Source: Ichthyophonus hoferi (taxonomy: Eukaryota; Opisthokonta; Ichthyosporea; Ichthyophonida; Ichthyophonidae). Taken from it: a stretch of DNA of 24,667 nt. A program made the translations under genes and the position numbers. The DNA lies in NCBI GenBank assembly GCA_002751075.1, contig NAOQ01000207.1:74993-99659 (forward strand), read 5' to 3'. Within the stretch, counting starts at the first letter, position 1. Every line of letters starts with the position of its first letter. The notes beneath the pieces were generated by a model. It was not told where the DNA came from and ran no database searches. It worked only from the letters and a program-made list of their open reading frames with translations. Below are positions 1 to 10,140 of this stretch, one piece after another.

Positions 1-122
1 GTGTATAAGATTTATAAAGTACATAGAGTATATAAAGTGTATAGTGTATAAGATTTATAAAGTACATAGAGTATATAAAGTGTATAGTGTATAAGATTTA
101 TAAAGTACATAGAGTATATAAA
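1..122. repeat. 43-bp tandem minisatellite, about 2.8 copies
   Basis: The unit beginning GTGTATAAGATTTATAAAGT recurs at 1, 44 and 87, and the third copy breaks off near 122. The copies are essentially identical, so the array is young or homogenised. It lies in the phosphatase intron directly after the exon ending at 134 and continues off the left edge, so its true copy number is unknown. Confidence 0.95.
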
Positions 123-133
123 ACAAGACATAC

Positions 134-819
134 CGCTCCACCTTCCTTCTGGTCACACAAATCTACGATCACTGTAGCCTTGGTGCAAGCAACCATTCGC
201 CAAAAGTCAGCTATAGTATCCTCTGTGGGCGCTTGAGCAGCAATATAATTGGCAGTTCCATTGCACATCTGTTGTGTGTGTGTTAGTGTGTGCGATGGTA
301 GTGAGAAAGAAAGAATAATAGGATATTAATGTGTAGAGAATGAGATGTGAGATGTGTTAATTGATCTAGTAAGATATTATTAGGGCATATATATGTATTA
401 TGTATGGTTGTGTGGTCTATTCGTGTATAGGGATTAAAATGAATGAGTCGTATAGATAAGAATATAGGTGGGGAAGCTCTACGTGTGATGCAATAAAGAA
501 TAGAATAAAAGTGTGGATAGATAGAGATCGAGATAGTAGAATGGTAGGATGGTAGAGAAATGAAGTAGGCAAGGGTGACTGAGAATACAAAGCCCAAGAG
601 AGGGAGAGGGAGAGAGAAAGAGAAAGAGTGATTACTTTAATATGGCTAGCATTGATATAATCACCAGTGCTTTGGTCTGAGGTAGGGAGCACCACCCTGT
701 TGTGATCAACTGTAATGCACATCTATCATTAGTGTAAATATAGTAAATATATATATGCATAGGTACATATGCGTATGTATATGCGTGTATGTATATATAT
801 GTACATGTATATATGTGTG

Positions 820-856
<37 letters not shown>

Positions 857-2219
857 GTGTATGCATGGAATAATGGGAGCACAAAGGACGATGGTTGAGG
901 ACAGAATAAAAAGCAAGAGATAAATACTGATGAATGATGGTGCGGCAATAATAAATGCCTGCCTAATAATTATATGTAATAACTATGTGAACAATATACA
1001 CGTATACCCAGATGTGAGAATGGAAAGAGGGTGTGGTGGACATGCTGGGTAGACTATTAATAGGTCATGGAGTATAGGGGAAATAAAGGGAGGATATGTG
1101 GTAAGGCAGCAAAAGAACCAATTAGGGGTCTGGGATACTGTGGAATCAAGGCCATTATGCGAGAAAAAGAAAGAAGTAAGAGAAAGAATGATATACTACA
1201 TCTAGAAATATATTACTATAATGAAAATATGTTACTATATATGTTATATGTATATATATATTACTATACACAAATACACATAGCTCAAGAAAGAGAAAGA
1301 CAGTGTGATAAGAAAAAGTAAATAAAAGAAAGAGGTTAGGGAAGAAGAAGGAGAGAGGGAGAGGGGAACAGAGTAGTTACATGGTACAAAATCCTTGGCT
1401 CTATTCTTTATCATATTAGTGGGTGAAAATGCAACCTGTGATGTACCAGTCTCTGTCCCGGCTAACTTTGCAGCATCCTCCACTAGTGCCTGTTTCCATA
1501 GAAACACGCAATCAATAACCGTTCTTGCTATATAATATACGTATGGTATCGTATAGTGGACAACGAGCATCATACATCTTTTTGACATGCCCTCATAGTA
1601 CGGCTATACCTCGCAGGAAGGTCCCTTAGAATGACACAGTGTATATACTATGGCACATTACTCAGAATTACATAGAGCATGTATGTCCATATAACACTGT
1701 ACTGGGGTAGGTAGGAATACTCATAAAAAATAGACGGAATAAGAAAGAGGTTGAATGAATGTCTGAAGGAGGATGAGGTTAAAAACATAAAACATGCACA
1801 AAACAATCTGATACTTAGATGGTTTGGGAATAGGTAAAATAAGAAGAGATATAAATCAAGAAAGCATTATGAAGGAAAAGGGTAAATATGGTATAACAAG
1901 GGTAGGAGAGAACAAAGGAGAAGATGAGTAGAGATAAAGAATAAAAATAGACTTAAGATGGATGTAATATGAACACAGAGAATAGAAACAAATGCTAATA
2001 TAATATAATAATCACATGATATAATATGAGATAAATATAGAGGGGAAGAGATAAGGTAGTTCACAAAGCTGTAGAACTTAGAGATGTAATAGTTAAGGGG
2101 ACACAAACCTGAAACTCTACATTAAATACATCCTCTCCCTTGGTTTTTTGTGTATAGCGTTCTTCTACATAAGAGGGAAATTTACCCACTGGTACGGACT
2201 CCTGGGCTCGTAGTGCCAT
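134..2219 (-). CDS. Protein tyrosine phosphatase catalytic domain, N-terminal part (partial at left edge)
   Basis: Four minus-strand exons read in order 2219-2109, 1489-1381, 709-636 and 268-134, joined in phase with GT..AG introns; about 143 residues are visible. They match the classical tyrosine phosphatase fold that removes phosphate from phosphotyrosine: a juxtamembrane-like segment (PVGKFPSYVEERY, EFQALVEDA), then KNRAKDFVPFDHNRVVL, DYINASHIK and NYIAAQAPTEDTIADFWRMV, the equivalents of the usual KNRY..PYD..RV, DYINAS and YIATQGP..T..DFWRM blocks. The WPD loop and the HCxxGxxR catalytic loop would lie left of position 1, so activity cannot be judged. The ATG at 2219 has an in-frame TAA 9 nt upstream. 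Either translation starts here, giving a short N-terminus, or the exon really begins at the CAG acceptor just before 2201 and earlier receptor exons lie to the right. Tyrosine-phosphatase identity is firm; receptor versus cytosolic type is open. Confidence 0.88.
596..629. repeat. GAGA-type purine tract
   Basis: A run of GAGAGG/GAGAAA motifs. On the phosphatase sense strand it is a CTCTCT pyrimidine tract starting 7 nt inside the intron after the 709-636 exon. It is a simple-sequence tract and could influence splicing; no coding role is seen. Confidence 0.75.
748..866. repeat. TATG/TATATG microsatellite
   Basis: Alternating TATATG, GTATG and CATATG units inside the phosphatase intron (710-1380). 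The open frames across it (strings of Tyr-Thr and His-Ile) are artefacts of the repeat. Confidence 0.85.
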
Positions 2220-2247
2220 GATAGATTAAGACGCTGCTTGTGTACGG

Positions 2248-2352
2248 AGGGTATGTTAATCTATATATATAGGTGTGTGTGTATATATGGGTGTATGTAT
2301 CTATGTAGATGCAAATGTGTATGCGTGTGTATATATATGTGTATGTAGCTGT
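2248..2352. repeat. GTATATAT/GTGTATG microsatellite
   Basis: Imperfect TATA, GTGT and GTATG units upstream of the first visible phosphatase exon. It has the same texture as the microsatellite at 748-866. Confidence 0.75.
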
Positions 2353-3343
2353 GTGTAGGAGTAGATGGCATGGAAACGAAGTGGGCCCCTATGTGCATAT
2401 ATTTATACTGAATGACCATTAACAGGTAAATGGGAAAACTGGACGTGAGAGGAAATAAAAAAGGAGTTAACAATAGGAATGATATGGGTGGATGGGGGAA
2501 GTTCTTTGTAGTTGGGTAGATATTTAATGTGCTAGTTGTTTTTTATGTTTTTTTATTTGCGTGTTTTGATATGTTCGTATTTGAGTGAATGCATGTACAT
2601 ACATTTGTTTGTTTTTCTGTCTGTCTGTGACTATATATATATATGATGTATATCACAACTTTACAATTGAAAACATCAGTTGTGTCACTTTTCTCTCTTT
2701 TATAGGCTTATGAGTCTAGCGCACATTTCATGTATTTTATAACCTAGCCATACAGCATATATATAACGCATGTCAGCACACTCCTCTTTAATCTTAGGCA
2801 GTCCAGCCCAATCTCTCTATCTCTTTAAAATTGCTACAGTTTTACTGTATTTCCTCTACAAGTAGGTACTCCCTCTATCTTTCTCCTTCCTTTCCTACTA
2901 AGTTATAGTTTTCTCTCAACCCATTTTCCTAATCTTGGCTAATGTACTAATAATGAAAAAAAAAAAAAAAAAAAAAAAAAATAATAATGAATTCGTAGTG
3001 AAAAATAAATAATAACAATAGTAAATTACATACTTCGACAGCAATGCTTTAAAAAATAGTGTACCTATATATATTATAATATACCTTCATACACTCCATC
3101 TCGCTATAAGAAATACAACTTAAACAAACAAATACTTGCCTCTAACCTGAGAATGCAATTTGAACTATATAAATCTATTATCGCTTCCCCGTAATATAAC
3201 AATTACCCGCATATAATCACTAATAATGACTATAATAACTATAACTAAAATTACTAAAATACACCAACTATTATAAATAATGATTAAACGGATATGCAAA
3301 CTATAAAATTTCTTAAATACCTAGCTTAACTCCCTTAATGTCT
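2353..3343. other. Intergenic AT-rich DNA with a 26-nt poly(A) run
   Basis: No convincing exon was found on either strand. The main landmark is an uninterrupted run of 26 A at 2956-2981 followed by AATAATAATGA. It may be the tail of an old poly(A) retroelement inserted in the plus direction, but no recognisable element body was seen in front of it, so it may be plain slippage. Confidence 0.5.
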
Positions 3344-3555
3344 ATTGGATGAATTATATTTTAAAACATAAACATTATCGCTATAGCGCTATCGGATTTG
3401 TACGCATATTTTAAGGATTTTCTGATTGGCTCTGTTTATCTTTTGTCTACTTCATTGAACAAAATTTTTGGTAATCTGTTTTATTGGTTTGCTTTTTTTT
3501 GTTTTTTTTTTGGTTTATTTAATTGGTCCTATTTATTGGTGGTTTGTTTTATTGG
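3344..3555 (-). promoter_or_regulatory. ATTGG (reverse CCAAT) box cluster
   Basis: ATTGG occurs at 3344, 3425, 3483, 3522, 3535 and 3551, all in the same orientation, five of them within 131 bp. At about 70% AT one would expect roughly one CCAAT/ATTGG per 500 bp counting both strands. CCAAT boxes are the known target of the trimeric factor NF-Y in animals and fungi. On the minus strand they read CCAAT and lie 1.1 to 1.3 kb upstream of the first visible phosphatase exon, so they could mark its promoter if a 5' exon lies between. Function is inferred only. Confidence 0.45.
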
Positions 3556-4975
3556 CTCTGGTTATTGAAATACCCCCGACTATTTCCCCTCCCAGATATG
3601 GATAAATTCTAATTTACTGCGTTTATTTGACCCAATGCCAAACGAAAATTATAAAATAATAAATAAACTGTTATAAACATTAACTATCATTTTTCATCGG
3701 ATCACATCACCGCCTTAAAATAAATAAAATTATGTCGACGCAACTCTGATGCGGCAAGTGTAACAGTGAATGCTGCTTGACAAGTTACTATTTTTTTCAA
3801 ATATTGTAAGGATCTTTTTTCAATAAACCCTGTTGTATTATGTTCATGGAAAAAGAAATATTTTTTTATATTTGAGATACATCTTTATATAGCTATGATT
3901 ATTTAATATTATTAGTGATTGTTATTGTAGATGAGTCTCTCTGGTCATCTTTCCCTACCAAGATGTTTATTCTTTTATTGTCTAATAAATACCTTCAATA
4001 GTTTCAATTTAGTTACAATTAATAAGCTGGGTCAATAAGACGTTAAGTAGAAATAAAAAACACAACACAAAGGTCTTTAAAATGAATGTGTTGTGGTGTT
4101 AGTCAAGAAAGTAATACCACTAGTAATGTGAAAGCTGATTGATTATGATTGCATGGGTAAGGGTAAATCTTTTTAGAAAAGTAATAGTAACAAAGGAAAA
4201 CATAGAAAGCTGTATTATTATTTTCTTTAGAAAAATGTAAATATCTTCTAATATTAATTATATATATATTTAACATGCGCTTTTTAAAAGCTGAATTAAT
4301 GATGCCATTGCGTGGTGTATAGTAATTGTCATTTGTATTCAAATGTGTATGTATGCTAGAAATTTATTCAATGCATTTAGACCCAATGGAGTAGTGAATA
4401 GGTTATATTTGGGAAACGTTGAAAAGTGACTGCGATATAATGAAATTAACGATTCATTCCTATACTTTTTTCAATCAGGTATAAATACACAAGCAATTAA
4501 GTTAACTGATTGATTATTTACACAAATAACACTATCATAAAATTTTGTGCAAAAAGATGATATACATAAATTTGCATTCAAAGAGATGAAACAAAATCTA
4601 GTGTTGGTAACAGCAAATATAACCTTTTTTTTTTGCCTACAACTGATCTCTTGTTAAATAGTATATTAGTAAAACTTCAAGTAAAAATATCGATATATAT
4701 ATAATCATTGTCCTGCTTAACTCGTTATGTGGTGCTCTTTATCCGATAGCAAATACTTATATGGTAAGTCCTACTTTAACTATCTCACTAAAAGAAAGTA
4801 ATAGCCCTTGAATGTTGGTCTAACTTCAACCACTATAACTCTAGCTTTGTCTAAAAATTTAGTAACCACTTATGAGGCACATTATTGTAATTTGGGTTTT
4901 AATAATTAAACAACTATAAATTCATTAAGTTCATTATGTTAAGATAATAATAATATAGGGTAAACATACCCTGTC
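3556..4975. other. AT-rich intergenic DNA, no gene seen
   Basis: Stops are frequent in all frames. The longest open frame (minus, 4103-4342) is low-complexity, has no family resemblance and shows no coding-like codon pattern. No RNA gene or element ends were recognised. Confidence 0.5.
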
Positions 4976-5349
4976 TTTATTTTAAGCCGTTCTCATGATA
5001 ATGATGCATGCCAGGTGGCAGACTATGGCGTAAACCAAACTATAAACCCCGTGAAAACTGCACAGTAGTTAATGTATACCATTATAAACATGTATAATGT
5101 GGTGGGACTGAATTCGGATCATACTTTATACCTAACATAATATGGTATACAGGAATTAATCCCAATCCGAATCATTATTGCGTAGGCTTGATAGATAATC
5201 TTTACTATATGATTAATAGCAGACTTTTGCAAGACCGTCAACTCCGATGGAACACATGGTACAGCCAAGCTGGTAACAAGAGGATCATGAAATGATTGGT
5301 CCAATGTTAGTTGTTTGAATTCTGGTGGACAAGTCATTAAAACAGCCAT
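4976..5349 (-). CDS. Possible small two-exon gene, unidentified
   Basis: Weak candidate. A minus-strand frame starts at an ATG at 5349 in good context (ATCCATGG) and gives 48 residues (MAVLMTCPPEFKQLTLDQSF onward) up to a plausible GTAAAG donor at 5205. Downstream, after a CAG acceptor (exon from about 5057), a hydrophobic frame (GVYSLVYAIVCHLACIII) ends at TAA (4984-4982), and AATAAA follows at once (4981-4976). However, the phases do not join cleanly with these exact sites: the first exon ends in phase 0 and the second needs two carried bases. A different splice site, or chance, must therefore be invoked. No family is recognised. Confidence 0.22.
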
Positions 5350-6769
5350 GGATTACTATACAGACGGTAAATAAAGAGAATGTATTATATATTCTAATAC
5401 AAGTAACAAAAACAGGAATCATTGTAACGTATTCCACATTTGTTAACAGATAATGTAACCTCAATACTTTGAGAATTATGCATGGATCTAAGAAGCGTAC
5501 TATGGAGAATTTACTAACGTTACAATGATGCCTTAGTTATATATTTATATTAGAATATTGAATATAAAATTTATTATATTTATTTCCTATCTACTATTAA
5601 TCAATATTAAGTATTATTTAGTTAATATATATAATAATAGAGAAATTTTATATCAAGCCTGCGTAGTAATGATTCAGAATGAGCTTTCTTCCTCTATACC
5701 GTATTATATTCGATCAACAGTTTGAACCGACTTCAGTCTCACCGCATCACATGCCAAAGCAACTATTCATTGGCTGCCTTTTTATTGTCATCCAATATAA
5801 ACTCATTTATTCAAGTACGAGTGGATTTGTATCTGGAAACTTAGTGATTGTTATTTGTGTAGTAAATTGTTATTGAACCGCTAAGATTCATGTTTATGAT
5901 TAATTATTTGAAACTTCACGTCAAAGATAACATAGTAATAATCACAGTAGAAAATTAGCATGCATGCTAATAAGTTGTTATTGAAAATTCATTAATTAAT
6001 TGACATCAACATTTCCTATAATAAATATACAGACCTTCGTAATATCATAATTTACTGTATTCTTGAAATGGGATATAATGAACAATAATCAATACTACTA
6101 TAGGTAGGTACATTAATTCTAGTAATTTTAATCACCCTTACCAAAAAATATAACTGAACCATTTAAAATTTTAATTCATCAAAATTATTTGGGGCGTAAA
6201 AATTTCTACATTATTCATTATATCTTAGGTGAAGAAACCCAAGACATTGCATCAGAGAGATGTCAAGCCAAAAAAAAAAAAATTGCTTTTATGTAAATAG
6301 CCATTAAGGTCAACCATCCCAATATCCCTGTAACCGAACTAAACTTCATTATTACAGGCCCCTAAAAACAGACTTATACAAAGGTAATATATATTCAAGA
6401 TAAACTCCGCTTACTTGAAGGAAACACAGTATAGTACAATATTTAAATATACACATAATAATAAACCTCTTATAAGAGTAGCGAAAAAATAAACATTTTT
6501 CTACCTATGCAGACAAGCCTTTTCAATATACAAAACGGACCCCAATAACTCGTCATTGTTTACAAGTGACTTAACTAAAATAAATAAAGTTTCCAAATAT
6601 ATACATGTACAAATACCAGGCAAATAAAATAAGTACTTTACATTAACAACATAAAAAAGCACTTTAAGCGTGCAAGTTTTACAAATAGACCACAAATAAA
6701 AAACGAAGTAAAAGAACAATTCCTCATATGAGTACAGGGTAGCTCATCCTGCAGCCGCCATATATTATA
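5350..6769. other. AT-rich intergenic DNA, no gene seen
   Basis: About 1.4 kb between the weak candidate and the TCTP 3' end. The short plus frame at 5679-5876 and minus frames at 6501-6892 carry no recognisable domain; the latter partly shadow the TCTP 3' end. No repeats beyond short A runs were noticed. Confidence 0.5.
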
Positions 6770-6775
6770 TTTATT
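6770..6775 (-). terminator. TCTP poly(A) signal AATAAA
   Basis: Canonical AATAAA on the minus strand, beginning 53 nt past the TCTP stop codon. That is the expected distance for a short 3' UTR. Confidence 0.75.
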
Positions 6776-6827
6776 ATGAGCCAGACAGACTGGGACTAGA
6801 TTTATATTAGAACAATGTTCAAAAAAT

Positions 6828-8128
6828 TTAGACCTTCTCCTCCTTAACACCATCCTTGAAGATGATGAAATAAGGAGTAATACCATCGTCACGGTAGTTC
6901 ATCAAAATAACCATGCCGGAGGGGTCCATGCTCTCACCAATGAAGAACTGGTAATCCTTGAAGTTACCCAGGATCTTCTTGACCACGGGAACGATACCCT
7001 TCATGAAAATATCAACGCGCTCGGGGTTTGTCTTCTCAAGGTGTGCCTTGATTTCTTTCATGTAATCCTACATATAAATATTGTATACATTAGAATTATT
7101 CACTTATATTGGTACACTTCATAATATCTAGCACCCAACTCAATATTCCCAACTAGTGTATAATCTTAAAACCCTAAATTACCTTGATATAAGAAGTGTA
7201 AGACTTCTTGTCGAAAGGGATTTCCTGAAGAGCGTGTGCGTGAACAAGGTTGATAACCTTGGCAGCAGTATCAGCGGCGTCTTCCTCAGCGACCTCAGCG
7301 GAGGCGTTACCACCAATGAGTGACTCGTCAATTCCGCCTCCAACTTCGATCATCTTACCGTCGATTTCGAAGTACATGTCATCGACCAGGACTGGCTGTT
7401 GTATATAATAAGTAATTGTTAAATTCGAAGTATAATAAATTGGAAGTATAAAAAAAAACAAAAAAAAAACAAAAAAAAACAAAAAAAAAAAAAAAAGCAA
7501 TCTTGGAGATACTGGTGACTTTCACAAAATTAAATTTTGGGTATAATCTTAAGAACAAGCAAGAAGCGGTAAAGAGAAAGACGTAGTTGCTATAAAAAAA
7601 TAATAAGTGCATGCAGCGTAACTAGCGAAATATAAAGTAGGTACAAAGAAATACAAATAAATAGCCACAAGAAGTACGTACGTCGTAGCTGTCACTGCAC
7701 AGCTCATCGCCTGTAAAAAGAAAAAAAGAAAAAGAAAAACAGAATCTGGGTTAGAATAGTAAAAGTGGACAGGCTTGGATAGCCCAAATGCTGATAAAAA
7801 TATCATAATACAATCTTGCCCCAAGGTATAAAATTGAGTTTTGGAGTCGCAACTGAAAACGTAACTAGTGAAGTTTTCCATAATACATGTAAAAAAAAAA
7901 AAAAAAAAACATTCCTAACACTAAATAGTTTAGAACTAAAAAAATCTCGTAGCCAAAAATCATAACATAACACATTTTCGGGTTACATGTAAGATCTAAA
8001 AAACGATAAAAATATGGATACAAGTGGATGATAGCTTATATAACCCCCCAGTAGGTAGTGGCAACCTCTCATACAAAATCTAAATCGACAAAAAACACAC
8101 CTGTTACAACATCCTTGTAAATTATCAT
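6828..8128 (-). CDS. TPT1: Translationally controlled tumour protein (TCTP)
   Basis: Complete four-exon gene on the minus strand: 8128-8101, 7710-7682, 7395-7183 and 7067-6828, giving 169 residues, the normal TCTP length. Phases join exactly at GT..AG sites. It starts [19 protein letters not shown], carries the first family signature IGGNASAEV at residues 46-54 and the second around 125-147 ([15 protein letters not shown]), and ends [13 protein letters not shown] is a small, abundant cytosolic protein of the Mss4-like fold, linked in other eukaryotes to translation, TOR/Rheb signalling, calcium binding and cell survival. The first two exons are very short (28 and 29 nt), so the N-terminus is invisible to simple ORF finding. 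Codons are strongly biased to C- and G-ending forms (AAC, AAG, GAC, TTC, ATC), unlike the AT-ending codons of neighbouring genes, as expected for a highly expressed gene. Identity is secure. Confidence 0.97.
7449..7496. repeat. (A8-9 C)n simple repeat in TCTP intron 2
   Basis: Runs of 7 to 15 A separated by single C. On the TCTP sense strand it is a T-rich tract interrupted by G, 54 to 101 nt upstream of the exon 3 acceptor. It probably arose by slippage and may act as an extended pyrimidine tract. Confidence 0.8.
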
Positions 8129-8162
8129 CTTGAAGTATGGAGTGAATCAACACGCGTGCACT

Positions 8163-8195
8163 GGAGGAATATCTACGCTTACACAACATTATATA
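8163..8195 (-). promoter_or_regulatory. TATA-like box and possible 5'TOP start of TCTP
   Basis: On the minus strand TATATAA lies at 8195-8189. A CCTCC pyrimidine stretch begins at 8167, 28 nt from the first T of the box, where a start site is expected. Vertebrate TCTP mRNAs are classic 5'TOP messages (C followed by pyrimidines at the cap), so this arrangement would give a TOP-like leader of about 39 nt before the ATG at 8128. The motifs are short and the start site is inferred. Confidence 0.4.
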
Positions 8196-8199
8196 CTTA

Positions 8200-8900
8200 G
8201 AATAATCTCCCTAGAGTTTCTAATTTAAGATCGAGAAAATTAACGAATTATGGGATTGTAAATTATGCGATTAAGTTGGAAATTGAGATATCTGTTAAGA
8301 TTTCATCATGCGTCTCCACGTGCTAATCTCCCTAGACCTTACATGCTTAGATTAGCAGGAAATATGTGATTGGATAGGAACTTGAAAAAATTTAATGGTT
8401 CTAGTAAAAAAAAAGTTTCTGAACAAACCTCTATTGCTACTTTATAGTCATTATAAAACAACTATTAACTACACCAATTATTAAAAAGAATTTGACAATT
8501 TGGCATTAGTTAACAATGCAACATTACTAGTTCCCATGTGGAAAGTCATTACCTTAAGCATAGCAGAGGGCGGGGTCCTACATATGTAAATATTCATATT
8601 AATTAATATAGGACACGCAGCATAAGCCAGCGCTAGTCATGTTGCTCAAGTCTTGCCGATTAGTTTGCTGACATCAACAGAAGTACATCTTGATCACATT
8701 CCATATACTATAATTCTAGCCCGTTAGACCTCTATATTAATGATTGGTTTAAATTATTTTGCCTAGGAAGAGCGCGGAGTCAACCATTAGATCTGATTGT
8801 TATTATAGATCTTCTCTCAGTTCAGATTAATCGATGGTCATTGTATTTATATATTCTGAATTTTTCATATATTATTTATAATCAAATATAAGCCTTAACC
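8200..8900. other. Non-coding stretch upstream of TCTP
   Basis: No exon seen. It contains a short inverted repeat (GCTAATCT at about 8321 with AGATTAGC about 20 nt later). The string TAATCTCCCTAGA occurs twice, near 8203 and 8324. Nothing here could be tied to a gene; it may include older, unrecognisable transposon DNA leading into the copia remnant. Confidence 0.4.
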
Positions 8901-8929
8901 CATGTCAGCAAGGTCATCTATACACTGTT

Positions 8930-9693
8930 ATGTCAAAAAAAATTTAAAAAATGGGACCTTCAATTTATTGCAGGCCTTCAACAGTAGGGAAGCGGCCTTA
9001 GGCATTTCAGACGTGCCAAAACATGCACCCAGGACACCAGTAACACCAGACCAGTTTCGGGATGGCATGGAGTATCCAGCTTCTCCTATCACTCCCTACC
9101 CTTACAAAAAAAAAATCTTGGGGAAAGTCAACTAGGTTGTGAGGGCTGTCAGAACAGATTCAACATTTTTTTGGTGGATTTTTTTATAGGTTCTGTGCCG
9201 CATCTACAATATATCACATGAAGTCAGAAAAACAACTACTGAAATATTTGGATAGACCCAGGATATGAGGTTAGTGTTCAAACCAGGTCAAACCATCAAG
9301 GCTCCAAAATTATTATATAGTAATTGGGCTAGTTATACAAATACTGGAATATCATTCACAGGCTATTGTTTCTTTGTCAATAGAACAGTAGTTGACTAGA
9401 AATCAGCTCTGCAAAAAACGGTTAGTGTCAGTTCAACAGGGGCTGAAATGGTTACCTTGGGTGTTGCTTTAATTAAAATTTACCGAATCAGTGGTTTTCT
9501 TGAGTTTCTCGACATCGAGTGTATATTCATCATCTTTTTATATCATAATTAAGGAACAATTGCTCTCAGCCTTCTACGTGACAGATCAAAAGGAGTAGGA
9601 CACTTGGAAATTCAGAATCTTTTTGTCAGGAACATGATCCTCAAGAGCACAGTTCATGTTTGTTACGTACAAGAAGATCTTACCAAGTCTAAT
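8930..9693 (+). mobile_element. Ty1/copia retrotransposon fossil, 3' part of pol
   Basis: Broken remnant of an LTR retrotransposon of the Ty1/copia superfamily, sense to the plus strand. The recognisable parts, in copia order, are the linker after reverse transcriptase (about 8950-9130), RNase H (about 9240-9470, with the typical TGYCFF block at 9358-9375 and an SSTGAEM block near 9430), and the C-terminal tail (about 9480-9690). Gag, protease, integrase and most of the reverse transcriptase are absent. The piece carries several breaks and cannot be functional, and it looks old. It lies between TCTP and the orphan gene with no sign of use by either. Confidence 0.82.
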
Positions 9694-9925
9694 TGTTTGA
9701 TTAATTGTTTATTATCAAGCGCATTTTTCAAGGCACGGGACATACTGCGGCTATGCAACTATATTGCTTGTTCAAGCCAATAAGAAGTAAGCTCGCTCGC
9801 CCACTCTTAACTTCTGGGCTTGGTATTTGAGTATATGTATTTCAGCTATAAATATATCTCACATTGGCTACTACAGTTGATAAATAGTTTTAGGATACTT
9901 TAGAATCGAATAAGACACTACAACA
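9694..9925 (+). repeat. Possible 3' LTR remnant of the copia fossil
   Basis: Directly after the copia pol tail comes a stretch that begins TGTTTG and ends ACAACA, the inverted TGTT..AACA ends typical of copia LTRs. It contains a TATAAATA box near 9847. At about 230 bp it is within the range of short copia LTRs. No second copy exists in the window to compare with, so the call rests on position and termini. Confidence 0.3.
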
Positions 9926-10062
9926 GTATTCATTGGGACAGCTTAATTTACTTCACAAATCATCAGCAATGAGAGGCCTACATGCATTAGTCATTTCAAA
10001 GTACTTCTCATACTTTCATCCGTGTTTCTGCATAACAATTGAAAACTGGTATTATTTGCGAG

Positions 10063-10140
10063 AACTACACCGCAACCTCGTCTGCCGGTGTATCCTACAA
10101 GAACATCACCGCAAACTTGTCTGCTAGTATCTCTACAAAA
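10063..10140 (+). repeat. Imperfect 39-bp direct repeat (2 copies)
   Basis: Two adjacent units, 10063-10101 and 10102-10140, begin AACTACACCGCAACCTCGTC and AACATCACCGCAAACTTGTC. In one open plus frame they encode two 13-residue units (NYTATSSAGVSYK and NITANLSASISTK), so the unit length is a multiple of three. Each starts with an N-glycosylation-like NxT. The surrounding frame is short and unassigned, so this may be a decayed exon or a non-coding duplication. Confidence 0.6.

Noticed and set aside
1-122. Repeated units that could suggest a CRISPR array
   Set aside because: Direct 43-bp tandem copies without spacers, inside a eukaryotic intron.
632-948. Two overlapping minus-strand open frames rich in Tyr-Thr and His-Ile
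   Set aside because: Produced by the TATG microsatellite at 748-866; only the phosphatase exon at 709-636 is real there.
5679-5876. Plus-strand 65-codon frame with hydrophobic stretches
   Set aside because: AT-typical codons, no domain and no splice or poly(A) context; likely chance.
9215-9310. Collagen C-propeptide-like WIDPG string
   Set aside because: The surrounding sequence fits Ty1/copia RNase H far better, in the right domain order; the string is a chance out-of-frame reading.
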